From the NCBI GenBank assembly GCA_021771675.1, contig JAETOP010000031.1, positions 1 through 32,782 on the forward strand: a stretch of 32,782 nucleotides of DNA. Direction: 5' to 3'. The position numbers and the translations under genes are program-made. Origin of the DNA: Oscillospiraceae bacterium (GTDB lineage: Bacteria > Bacillota_A > Clostridia > Oscillospirales > Oscillospiraceae). Numbering within the stretch: position 1 is the stretch's first letter; each line of letters starts with the position of its first letter. Below, one piece after another: positions 22,706 through 30,285 of this stretch. A model generated the notes under the pieces. It was not told the origin of the DNA. It made no database searches and worked only from the letters and a program-made list of their open reading frames with translations.

Positions 22706-22760
22706 AGGCCCCTCTGTGTAAGGGGGGCTGTCAGCGAAGCTGACTGGGGGACTGTACAGC
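22706..22760. repeat. Family A repeat, copy 2
   Basis: GGCCCCTCTGTGTAAGGGGG leads into CTGTCAGCGAAGCTGACTGG and ends ACTGTACAGC. The large stem is the C/G-only variant, with one unpaired T. Confidence 0.8.
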
Positions 22761-22842
22761 AGGCACAGCAACGCACTGAAAGTCCAATGTGGAAAGGTAT
22801 TCCCTTTTCGCCCAAACCAATGAGAATTCGTAACATTTCACC

Positions 22843-22897
22843 GCACAGTCCCTCAGTCACGGCTACGCCGTGCCAGCTCCCCTTACACAGGGGAGCC
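22843..22897. repeat. Family A repeat, copy 3, with substituted stem
   Basis: The first hairpin reads CACGGC-TAC-GCCGTG instead of GTCAGC-TTC-GCTGAC, yet is still fully paired. The flanks ACAGTCCCTCAGT and AGCTCCCCTTACACAGGGG match the other copies. Confidence 0.85.
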
Positions 22898-23015
22898 TTG
22901 GGCGCTGCCGCGCCACAGCAGCCAACATTTTGCCGCAAAAACGTCACCGGGCGGGTTAGGGAAAAAGCGATTACACACCAGCCCCGGGTGAAATTGGCTG
23001 CGGCCACTGGCCGCT

Positions 23016-24329
23016 TCAAATATCAAATTCCGCAAACAGGGCATCGGTGGTTTCCTCGGCCACCTGGTTCTGGGCGAAGGAGAACTGTTCGCTTCCCAGC
23101 AGGGAGCGAACCTTGAGCCCCGGGTTCTGGTAGACAATGTCCAGCACCTCGATGAAATCCCGGATGACCTCCCGGGGGGTGATGTGGGTGTCCGCCCCGA
23201 TGCGGCCGAATTCAATCTCGATGAAATCGATCATGTCCTGCTGGGTAACGATCTGGGCGTATTCGTAGAGCCCGGCGTGGATGTCCGCCAGCTTCTCAAT
23301 GAGAATCAGCATCTCCTCAGCAGTCAGGGGCTGGAGGCGAATCACGGGGGAGAGCAAATCCTGATGCTCCCCGGCAAAATGCCCCTCGGCCAGCCGGGAG
23401 CGGAGGGCCTCGTAGCTGTAAACGCCCCGGCGGGGGTCCTCCATGCACTGGGGGGTGCCGCAGAGGAGAAAGCCGATATGCTGGGCCTTGCCCTGCATGG
23501 CGTCGTTGTACATGGTGAGGATTTTCTCATAGTTGTACTGCCGGGTGATGGCGTTGGGAATTTTGTAGATGTTCACCAGCTCGTCGATGAGCACCAGCAT
23601 CCCGGCGTAGCCCGCCTGCTTCAAAAAGGCGGCGAAGAGCTTGAGATATTCGTACCAGTCGTCGTCGGTGATGACGATGTTCACCCCCAGCTCCTGCCGG
23701 GCCTCGGTTTTGGTGTTGTATTCTCCCCGGAACCATTTGAGCACCTTGGCCTTGGTTTCGTCGTCCCCACTGAGGTGGGCCTGGTAGTAGGCGGTGAGCA
23801 GCCGGGCAAAGTCGAAGCCGTGAACCATTTCATTCAAAGAATAAATGACGGCGGAAATCCGCTTCTCCACCAGCCGGGTCAGCCCCGGGTCGGCGGCGCT
23901 GAGGCCGGACTCCTCCATCACCTGCTGCTGCACATTGCTGATCCACCGGTCCAGAATCAGCGACAGCGCTCCGCCCTCGGGCTTGGTCTTGGTGGACATG
24001 TTGCGGATGAGCTCCTTATAGGTGGCCAGACCCTGGCCCCGGGTGCCCTGCAAGCGGCGCTCCGGGGACAGGTCGGCATCCACCACCACAAAATTCTTGG
24101 CCATCACATAGTTGCGGATGGTTTGCAGCAGAAAGCTCTTGCCGCTGCCGTACTTTCCCACGATAAACCGGAAGGAAGCGCCGCCGTCGGCGATAATGTC
24201 CACATCGTGAAGCAGTGCGTCGATCTCCGCCTTGCGGCCCACGGTGATGTAGGAGAGCCCCACCCGGGGCACCACGCCGCCCTTCAGGGAGTTCATCAGG
24301 GCCTGGGCGATTCGCTTTGGAATTTTCAT
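23016..24329 (-). CDS. BrxD-like P-loop ATPase (DUF2791 family)
   Basis: This 437-residue protein resembles the BREX ATP-binding protein family. Walker A is GKYGSGKS (58-65) after FRFIV, Walker B is LVLIDE (245-250), and a conserved DADLSPERRL follows the first helix. The C-terminal half (ITPREVIRDFIEVLDI) is typical of the family. Its ATG overlaps the stop of the TerB gene by the ATGA arrangement, so the two are translationally coupled. With the helicase downstream it makes the module found in type 2 BREX/Pgl, here joined to a TerB-domain protein. It probably loads or controls the helicase; that is inferred from gene pairing only. Confidence 0.85.
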   Translation of the reverse strand: MKIPKRIAQALMNSLKGGVVPRVGLSYITVGRKAEIDALLHDVDIIADGGASFRFIVGKYGSGKSFLLQTIRNYVMAKNFVVVDADLSPERRLQGTRGQGLATYKELIRNMSTKTKPEGGALSLILDRWISNVQQQVMEESGLSAADPGLTRLVEKRISAVIYSLNEMVHGFDFARLLTAYYQAHLSGDDETKAKVLKWFRGEYNTKTEARQELGVNIVITDDDWYEYLKLFAAFLKQAGYAGMLVLIDELVNIYKIPNAITRQYNYEKILTMYNDAMQGKAQHIGFLLCGTPQCMEDPRRGVYSYEALRSRLAEGHFAGEHQDLLSPVIRLQPLTAEEMLILIEKLADIHAGLYEYAQIVTQQDMIDFIEIEFGRIGADTHITPREVIRDFIEVLDIVYQNPGLKVRSLLGSEQFSFAQNQVAEETTDALFAEFDI

Positions 24330-25756
24330 GGCTGTACCATCTCTTTCAAGTCGTCAATATAGTCCGGGATGAGCTGGCCGTCATCGTCCAGCACCGTATC
24401 CTGGAACTGCTCATATAGTTTCTCATTGATTGCGTCCAATAAAACGGACATCAGAAGCCCCTGGCTGCGAACCCAGCCGGTGGAAGCACCGTAGAGCAGG
24501 CATTGCAGCAGACGGTACTCCGTTGGGCTCAGGGGGGTGTCCGGGGCGGAGGGCTGGGGGACTTCCACGGGAGGCTCCGGCTCTTTTAAAACGGGCTCCT
24601 CCGGTTCCAGCTCGTCCTCAATGGCCAGCTTTTCCTGGGTGATGGCGGCGTCATAGCGGATTTTTGCCAGCTGGGAGCTGTCCAGCCGGATTTTCTTTTC
24701 CTCGGCGGCCTTTTGAGCAGCCAGAAAGGAATCTGTCTCTTCCTGGATGATCTTCAAAATCCACTTGGTATCCAGGGGGTTTTTGATGGGGTGCTTGGGG
24801 TCCAGCCGCATCCGTAGAGCGCAGTCGATGGCCTTCAGCAGGTCGTCCATCTTGTTGCACATACAGGGCTCAAAGACAAACCCCTCCACCATCCAGCGGC
24901 CATTCTGACAGCGGTAGGTGGTGTAGCTGTCCAGGGCATACTGGTAATCGGTTCGCCGCAGAGGGTCGCAGAACACGGCGGCATCGAAAAGCCAGGTGAA
25001 ATCCTTTTTCAGCCCGCCAAAATACTGGGCGGTGAAGCCCCGCTTGCACCGGGTGTCGCAGTGCTCTGCCACCCGGCGGAGCACCGGGACGATGACGGCA
25101 TCCATTTCCCGGGTATGCTGCTGGTAGAATTTGGAGCGTTTCAGCCACCGCAGGGGAAGCTGGTCCAAGGCAGCCATAATGGCGGCGGGGGACTCCCGCT
25201 GAATATTGTCCAGCACGGCGATGCTCCGATCCTTGACGGCCTGGGGGGTATCCGCCAGCAAGGCGGCATCCAGGCCGTAATAAACCACATAATCCCGGAG
25301 CCAGCGATTTAAGTAAGGGAGAATGCCGTCGTCCAGTGCGCCGTAGGCCTCCCGGAAGAAAAGCAGCTTCTCATACCCATCCTGGGCGCTGAGTGCACCC
25401 ACCTGGTTGAGCAGCTCATAAATATAGAGAAAGGCAAAGGTGAGGGGGGCCTTTTCCACCTCCCCCCGTCGGAGCCTGGTGCGCCAGGTAAAATACCCCC
25501 GAAGCTCCTCGTCGGTCAGGGACTGGTAGGTGGGGTAGTAGCGGGTCAGGGTCCCCGAGTAAGGGAAGTCGTCCTCAAAGTCGGATAGCAGCCGGGCCTG
25601 TTTCAGGAAGATGGCATCCCGGGACTGCCAGGAGCCTTCCAAGGAGCGGGCAGTGCGCAGCAGGGAGGGCAGCTTCCGGGAGGGGTCGGGCTGCTTAGGC
25701 TTGATGGCCTCGTCGGTGAAAACCTGGCTGAAAAACCATTCGGCGGCATTTTTCAT
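24326..25756 (-). CDS. TerB_N/TerB_C domain protein
   Basis: The 476-residue protein starts with a TerB-N type domain: YPTYQSLTDEELRGYFTWRT, then APLTFAFLYIYELLN and a long helical run. The C-terminal part has the TerB-C pattern (IRLDSSQLAKIRYDA, then an acidic proline-rich linker and a last helical domain from about 410). The central TerB metal-binding domain seems absent. Four conserved-looking cysteines or histidines occur mid-protein but no clear zinc motif. It has no signal or membrane segment. It leads an operon with a BrxD-like ATPase and an Lhr-like helicase; such triads have been noted in comparative work on Ter-linked domains. No clear ribosome site precedes the ATG at 25756. Its biochemical role is unknown. 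Confidence 0.8.
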   Translation of the reverse strand: MKNAAEWFFSQVFTDEAIKPKQPDPSRKLPSLLRTARSLEGSWQSRDAIFLKQARLLSDFEDDFPYSGTLTRYYPTYQSLTDEELRGYFTWRTRLRRGEVEKAPLTFAFLYIYELLNQVGALSAQDGYEKLLFFREAYGALDDGILPYLNRWLRDYVVYYGLDAALLADTPQAVKDRSIAVLDNIQRESPAAIMAALDQLPLRWLKRSKFYQQHTREMDAVIVPVLRRVAEHCDTRCKRGFTAQYFGGLKKDFTWLFDAAVFCDPLRRTDYQYALDSYTTYRCQNGRWMVEGFVFEPCMCNKMDDLLKAIDCALRMRLDPKHPIKNPLDTKWILKIIQEETDSFLAAQKAAEEKKIRLDSSQLAKIRYDAAITQEKLAIEDELEPEEPVLKEPEPPVEVPQPSAPDTPLSPTEYRLLQCLLYGASTGWVRSQGLLMSVLLDAINEKLYEQFQDTVLDDDGQLIPDYIDDLKEMVQP

Positions 25757-25805
25757 TCGGTTGGTGTCCGTAATCCCTCACACTCCCGTTCAAATGTTTG
25801 TGATA

Positions 25806-25834
25806 ATCATACATGAAATGGCGGGGACAGTCAA
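25806..25834 (-). promoter_or_regulatory. Promoter of the TerB-BrxD-helicase operon
   Basis: On the minus strand, TTGACT (25829-25834) and TATGAT (25806-25811) have exactly 17 bp between them. The preceding mannosidase terminator insulates it. Confidence 0.75.
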
Positions 25835-25845
25835 GGGTAAAAAAA

Positions 25846-25870
25846 GTCTGCCCGGCTCTGCCGGGCAGAC
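25846..25870 (-). terminator. Terminator upstream of the TerB operon (ends mannosidase transcript)
   Basis: GTCTGCCCGGC and GCCGGGCAGAC pair perfectly with a 3-base loop, and seven or more T follow on the minus strand. It sits 190 bp after the mannosidase stop. Confidence 0.88.
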
Positions 25871-25942
25871 GTGAGATATAAAATATGAGATGGCTGCGGA
25901 TAATTCGGAATTGTGCTGATCGGATTTGCATAACAACCGGAT

Positions 25943-26009
25943 AAATTGTAATTTGAAGCGCAGGGCGCTTCACCCCAAGCGGGCAGGGCCCGCCAAATTA
26001 CAATTTGCT
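25943..26009. repeat. Palindromic repeat with AAATTGTAATTTG termini
   Basis: AAATTGTAATTTG and CAAATTACAATTT are perfect 13-bp inverted termini enclosing smaller palindromes (GAAGCGCAGGGCGCTTC and GCGGGCAGGGCCCGC). Parts of it recur at 205-226 and 12684-12702. The remainder of 25871-26061 holds nothing recognisable. Confidence 0.75.
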
Positions 26010-26061
26010 AACGCAGACCGGTAGGCATATTATACTGTCTCTACGATGGGGGGAGGGTAGT

Positions 26062-28491
26062 TTATCGGATGTTATAGACGCTTCTGGCGGTGACGGTCTG
26101 GGGGATTTCGCCCCGGAGGATTTTCACCCGCTTGGTTCCGGCGTCCATATCAAAGTAGTTGTCACTGAGCAGGGTGTCGGCTCCGGCCATCAGCTCCACG
26201 CTCCGGGCGTAGGCCTTGGCGGTGACTACGATTTCGTCCCCTTCCACCCTGGCCTCCAGCTGAGGGTCGACGAAGTGGAAGTGCTTGGGGGCGCAGAAGA
26301 GCACGCTGCCCTCCCCAACGAGGCTTCCCGCATCGTCCAGGAGCTGGTAGGAATAGTAGCAGTCATAGGTGGCCTCCCCGGAAAAGTCCTGCCTGGGAAG
26401 CCAAAGAGCGCTCATGGGGCCGACCTGAACGTCGAAGCTGCCCTCTTGAATGATGGAGGCGTCGGGCCGCCGCAGAGACCACAGGGCCTTGCCGGTGAAG
26501 GGGCGGCGGGTCTCGTTGCTCACATTCAGCTGGGCGGTCTTTTTCAGGTCAAAGGGCTCGGCGTTGACGTTGGTATTCTGGCTGAGGATGCCCTCCTCAT
26601 GACAGGAGATCAGCACCGGGGCGAAGAACCGCCTTTCATAGTAGTGCAGGGCTTTCCAGCGGCCGAAATAGTCGATGGAGGCCCAGCTGGCCACGGGCCA
26701 GCAGTCGTTGAGCTGCCACACCACAGCGCCCATGCAGCACTCCTCGTTCCGGTTGCGCCGCCAGTGCTCCACGCCGTACTGCATGGCCTGGGCCTGGAGC
26801 AGCTGGGAGGCGTACACCAGCTCAGAAAGATTGCCGGGGTACAGGTACATCTGGGAGAGGTAGGAGACGATCCGGCCGTTGGCAGAGGCATTGCGCTGGT
26901 GCTTCTCCATCACATAGGAGAACACGTTCCGATCCTCCGGGGCGGTGAAGCTTTCGATGGTCTGCATGCAGGGAAAGCTCTGGAAGCCGAACTCGGAGAC
27001 ATAGCGGAACAGGTAGTTGCGGTAGTCGGTGAAGGGCTTCAGGCCGTGCCACACGTCCCAGTAGTGCACGTCGCCCCGGCCCGGGTCCTGGGGCTCGTCG
27101 AAGCTGCCGCCGCTGGAGGGAGAGGCGGGCCAGTAGAAGGTCTGGGGGTCCTCCTCCTTCAGAATTTTGGGGATGATGTACTCATACATCTTAATATAGT
27201 CCGCCTTCTGGCGAGGGGAGCTGACCCATTCGCCGCAGGCCACAAACTGCTCCATCTCGTTGTTGCCGCACCACAGGGCCAGGGAGGGGTGATGGCGCAG
27301 ACGGCGGATGTTGTCCACAAATTCGGCCTTGATGTTCTCTTCAAATTCCTCGGTGAGGTTGTAGACGGCGCAGGCGAACATGAAGTCCTGCCACACCAGC
27401 AGGCCCAGCTCGTCGCAGCTGTCGTAGAAATCGTCGGCGGGGTAATAGCCGCCGCCCCAGACCCGGATGCAGTTCATGTTGGCGGCCTTGGCGTCCTCCA
27501 ACAGGCGGCGGGTCCGCTCTGGATTCACCCGGGGCAGCAGATTGTCCTCGGGGATGTAGTCGGCGCCCATGGCGAACACGTCCACGCCGTTGACACAGTG
27601 GCAGAAGGTCTCTCCCCACTGATCCTTCCGCCGGGTGACGGTGAGGGTGCGAAGGCCCAGATTCCTGCGCCAGCTGTCCAGATCGTCCCCCAGAGTCACC
27701 TCCACGGTGTAGAGGGGCTGCTCGCCCAAGCCGTTGGGCCACCAGAGCTGGGGATTCTCAATTTCGATGAGGGCATGCTCCCCCTGGGCGGAGAAGAGCT
27801 TGCCGTCGGGGGCGGTGACCTTCACGGCCACCGGGGGGTCGCCGGTGATTTTTGTGACATGGGTATCCACCTCCAGCGTGACCCTGCCGTCTTTGTGGTG
27901 CTGGCGGACATACACATCCCGGATTCGGGCGGTGGAGATGCCCAGAATGCTGATGTCACGCCAGATGCCCGCATCCGGAAGACGGGGGCCCCAGTCCCAG
28001 CCGAACATGCAGTGGGCCTTTCGGAGCAGGGGGAAGCCCACCATGGCGTCGGAGGAGCCGTCGGCCCGGCTCTGGGCGTAAGCATCTTTGATGAACCGGG
28101 TGGGGGAGTTGAATTTCACGGTAATCTGGTTTTCGCCGGCCTTCAGCACACCCTTCACATCAAACTCGTAAGTCCGGTGCATATTTTCGGCGGCGCCCAC
28201 CACCATGCCGTTGACGGTAATGGCGGCCAGGGTGTCCAGACCCTCACAGCGGAGAATCACGGCGTCGTTTTGCAGCAGGGCGGCGGGGACATGGAAGCTT
28301 CTGCTGTAGACGAAATCATGGTCCATGATTTTCAGCGCTTCGTTTTCGTTGTCCCGGTAGAAGGGGTCGGGAATCTGACCGGCGGTGAGCAGGTCGTGAT
28401 ACACGGACCCGGGGACGCTGGCCGGAATCCGGGGGAAGGGGCTGCCGGGAATGTCCAGCAGCCAAGCCCCGTTCAGGGTGTGTTTTTCCAT
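26062..28491 (-). CDS. Glycoside hydrolase family 2, beta-mannosidase
   Basis: The 809-residue enzyme has the five-domain GH2 plan: sugar-binding jelly roll (VPGSVYHDLLTAG, RTYEFDV), immunoglobulin-like domain, and the catalytic barrel with IRVWGGGYYP, acid/base Glu412 in WCGNNEME and nucleophile Glu500 in YVSEFGFQSFP. Two C-terminal sandwich domains follow. GWDWGPRLPDAGIWR and the lack of galactosidase-specific motifs favour beta-mannosidase, which frees mannose from beta-mannosides. It has no signal peptide, so it is cytoplasmic. GGAGG lies nine bases before the ATG. It is divergent from a LacI-type gene, and a mannose-type isomerase follows on the other side, which supports the substrate. 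Confidence 0.9.
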   Translation of the reverse strand: MEKHTLNGAWLLDIPGSPFPRIPASVPGSVYHDLLTAGQIPDPFYRDNENEALKIMDHDFVYSRSFHVPAALLQNDAVILRCEGLDTLAAITVNGMVVGAAENMHRTYEFDVKGVLKAGENQITVKFNSPTRFIKDAYAQSRADGSSDAMVGFPLLRKAHCMFGWDWGPRLPDAGIWRDISILGISTARIRDVYVRQHHKDGRVTLEVDTHVTKITGDPPVAVKVTAPDGKLFSAQGEHALIEIENPQLWWPNGLGEQPLYTVEVTLGDDLDSWRRNLGLRTLTVTRRKDQWGETFCHCVNGVDVFAMGADYIPEDNLLPRVNPERTRRLLEDAKAANMNCIRVWGGGYYPADDFYDSCDELGLLVWQDFMFACAVYNLTEEFEENIKAEFVDNIRRLRHHPSLALWCGNNEMEQFVACGEWVSSPRQKADYIKMYEYIIPKILKEEDPQTFYWPASPSSGGSFDEPQDPGRGDVHYWDVWHGLKPFTDYRNYLFRYVSEFGFQSFPCMQTIESFTAPEDRNVFSYVMEKHQRNASANGRIVSYLSQMYLYPGNLSELVYASQLLQAQAMQYGVEHWRRNRNEECCMGAVVWQLNDCWPVASWASIDYFGRWKALHYYERRFFAPVLISCHEEGILSQNTNVNAEPFDLKKTAQLNVSNETRRPFTGKALWSLRRPDASIIQEGSFDVQVGPMSALWLPRQDFSGEATYDCYYSYQLLDDAGSLVGEGSVLFCAPKHFHFVDPQLEARVEGDEIVVTAKAYARSVELMAGADTLLSDNYFDMDAGTKRVKILRGEIPQTVTARSVYNIR

Positions 28492-28524
28492 GGGATATTA
28501 CCTCCGAATCAGTTTCCGTAATAG

Positions 28525-28722
28525 TCAACAATTCAGCAAAAACAATATACGCTATTTTTTGTAAAAAGTCAACAGGCGACGCAGAGGGCCGGGATAAGTA
28601 CCAAAACAGGATCAACAATTTTGATAAATTCAACAAAAAACCGAGCGTATTTTGATTTCCCTGTAATAATTGTTGACAGAAGTTCTTAATAAAACTATAA
28701 TGAGGCAAAAGAAAACGTTTTC
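28525..28722. promoter_or_regulatory. Divergent mannosidase/lacI control region
   Basis: For lacI, the perfect consensus TTGACA (28673-28678)-17 bp-TATAAT (28696-28701) is followed by GAAAACGTTTTC (28711-28722), a perfect palindrome with the central CG typical of LacI-family operators. For the mannosidase gene, TTGACT (28567-28572)-17 bp-TATATT (28544-28549) lies on the minus strand. The 9-mer TCAACAATT occurs at 28525-28533 and 28612-28620, and inverted at 28668-28676. Confidence 0.75.
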
Positions 28723-28755
28723 GGAAGGTCGCAGGTGCGACAGTGAGGATATGCC

Positions 28756-29760
28756 ATGATAACATTAAAGATGCTGGCCAAGCAGTGCGGCGTATCCGTT
28801 GCCACCGCCAGCAAGGCGATGAACAGCGCTCCCGACATCAGTGCCGAGACCGCTGCCCGAATTCAAAAGGCAGCCGCAGAGATGGGCTACACCCCCTGCG
28901 CCGCCGCCCGCTCCCTGAAGACCAGCCGATCCCATAACATCGGCGTGATTTTTTGCGACGCTGTCAGCAGCGGCCTGACCCAGGAGCATTTCACCCGCAT
29001 CCTGGACAGCTTCAAGCGCCGGGCAGAGGAGCTGGGCTATGACCTTACCCTGATCTGCAATCGGCCGGGCCCCTGGGGCGGCGATTATGCCAGCCATGTC
29101 CGCTTTCGCAACTGCGATGGAGCGGCGATCCTGGTGGCGGACAATGCCGCACCCACTGCTCAGGAGCTGGTGCGTTCCGGGGTGCCGGTGGTTTCTCTGG
29201 ACTATCATTTCGACAATTGCAGCTGTATTGAATCCGACAATGTCAGCGGCATCCGGGCCCTGGTGGAATATGTCTACAATCAGGGCCACCGGAAAATCGC
29301 CGCCATCTTCGGCGACGACAACGCCGTTACCCGCATCCGGATGTCCAGCTTCTATAACACCTGTGCCAAGCTGGGGCTTGACCTTCCGGAGGAATACATC
29401 CGCCATGGCCGGTACCATTCCAGCGGCGCTTCCGCCCGGGCCACCAGGGAGCTGATGGAGCTGCCGGAGCCCCCCACCTGCATTTTGTATCCCGACGATT
29501 TTTCCTTCTTCGGAGGCAGGCAGGAGCTGGACGCCATGGGGCTGTCCGTGCCCGAGGATGTGAGCGCCGCCGGTTATGACGGCATTTCCGTGAGCAGTGC
29601 GATCTCCCTCACCACCGTCCAGCAGGATACCGACGCCATCGGCATTGCCGCAGCAGACGAGCTGGCCAGGGCCGTGGAGGAAGGCAGAGGCTATATCCCC
29701 CGCACGCTGGTGATTCCCTGCTGCCTGGTGAAGGGCGCCACGGTTCGCAAGGTTACATAA
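28756..29760 (+). CDS. LacI-family transcriptional regulator
   Basis: The 334-residue protein is full length. It has the N-terminal helix-turn-helix MLAKQCGVSVATASKAMN and the hinge-helix region YTPCAAARSLKT, then a sugar-binding periplasmic-fold core (IGVIFCDAV, GAAILVADN, VVSLDYHFDN, a late AGYDGISVSSAI). It is a cytosolic DNA-binding protein whose DNA affinity should change with a sugar ligand. It is transcribed away from the mannosidase gene, from a consensus promoter followed by a palindrome, so autoregulation and control of the mannosidase are likely. GAGGATA precedes the ATG. The ligand is probably mannose-related, by context only. Confidence 0.92.
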   Translation: MITLKMLAKQCGVSVATASKAMNSAPDISAETAARIQKAAAEMGYTPCAAARSLKTSRSHNIGVIFCDAVSSGLTQEHFTRILDSFKRRAEELGYDLTLICNRPGPWGGDYASHVRFRNCDGAAILVADNAAPTAQELVRSGVPVVSLDYHFDNCSCIESDNVSGIRALVEYVYNQGHRKIAAIFGDDNAVTRIRMSSFYNTCAKLGLDLPEEYIRHGRYHSSGASARATRELMELPEPPTCILYPDDFSFFGGRQELDAMGLSVPEDVSAAGYDGISVSSAISLTTVQQDTDAIGIAAADELARAVEEGRGYIPRTLVIPCCLVKGATVRKVT

Positions 29761-29965
29761 TACGCCTGCCGGCTTCACTGTAGGAGCGGGTCTTGACCTG
29801 TCCGTCAGGTAATGGTTTCCGAGCAAAGGCTCCCTTGTGTAAAGGGAGCCTTGCGTGTTTCCATAGTACGTTTTAACGATTAACCGATAAGCACATTATT
29901 TTACATGCTTATTGGTCTAACTCAGCGGTTCGTTGAATGGAACGATGCAATGGCTTCTGAGCAAA

Positions 29966-30020
29966 GGCCCCCCTGTGTAAGGGGGGCTGTCGTGCGAACA
30001 GCACGACTGGGGGACTGTGC
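29966..30020. repeat. Family A repeat, copy 4, with a third stem sequence
   Basis: The small hairpin here is GTCGTGC-GAACA-GCACGAC, different from both other versions yet perfectly paired. The large stem is GGCCCCCC/GGGGGGC. Confidence 0.85.
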
Positions 30021-30071
30021 GGTGAGATGTTACGAATTCGCATCAGGTTAGGCGAAAAGGTAAGATTGTAC

Positions 30072-30124
30072 TGCGACAGTCCCTCAGTCAGCTTCGCTGA
30101 CAGCTCCCCTTACACAGGGGAGCC
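30072..30124. repeat. Family A repeat, copy 5
   Basis: ACAGTCCCTCAGTCAGCTTC to CACAGGGGAGCC, nearly identical to copy 1 and inverted relative to copy 4. Confidence 0.85.
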
Positions 30125-30224
30125 TCGGGTGCTCCCGCACCAGTGCAACCAACGAAAAAATCCCTGGATTTTGCCCAATTGGCCAGGTTGCTGAGCAAAG
30201 CCGATAAGCACATTATTTTCTTCC

Positions 30225-30253
30225 TTGCGTTTATGCAAAAGCGGGGATATAAT
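30225..30253 (+). promoter_or_regulatory. Promoter of the sugar isomerase gene
   Basis: TTGCGT (30225-30230) and TATAAT (30248-30253) have a 17-bp spacer. The ribosome site AAAGGAG follows shortly before the ATG at 30286. Confidence 0.75.
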
Positions 30254-30285
30254 GAACTCGTTCAAAAATCGAAAGGAGTTTCGCA

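Larger units (their letters stand above)
22495..23015. repeat. Composite repeat island inside the TerB-BrxD-helicase operon
   Basis: No gene is seen. In order: family B (GCGGCGAGTCGCCGCTGACA at 22510-22529), family C palindrome at 22626-22656, family A at 22706-22760, a spacer with GAATTCGTAACATTTCACC, an inverted family A at 22843-22897 whose first stem is CACGGC-TAC-GCCGTG, and an inverted family B block at 22932-23015. The plan is that of an inverted pair around a spacer. Confidence 0.85.
29761..30224. repeat. Composite repeat island between lacI and the isomerase gene
   Basis: No gene is seen. It starts with a lone hairpin GGCTCCCTTGTGTAAAGGGAGCC (two arms, 29827-29849) that may end the lacI transcript. 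Then come an AACCGATAAGCA/TGCTTATTGGT hairpin (29881-29918), family A at 29966-30020, a spacer with GATGTTACGAATTCGC, and inverted family A at 30072-30124. The inner part is the reverse-orientation counterpart of 22690-22910. Confidence 0.8.

Noticed and set aside
20263..25756. A complete BREX system
   Set aside because: Only BrxD-like and Lhr-like parts are present; no PglX methylase, PglZ or BrxC-type ATPase is encoded nearby.
26005..28521. Plus-strand open frame of 838 codons opposite the mannosidase gene
   Set aside because: Antisense shadow; the minus-strand frame carries both GH2 catalytic glutamates and a good ribosome site.
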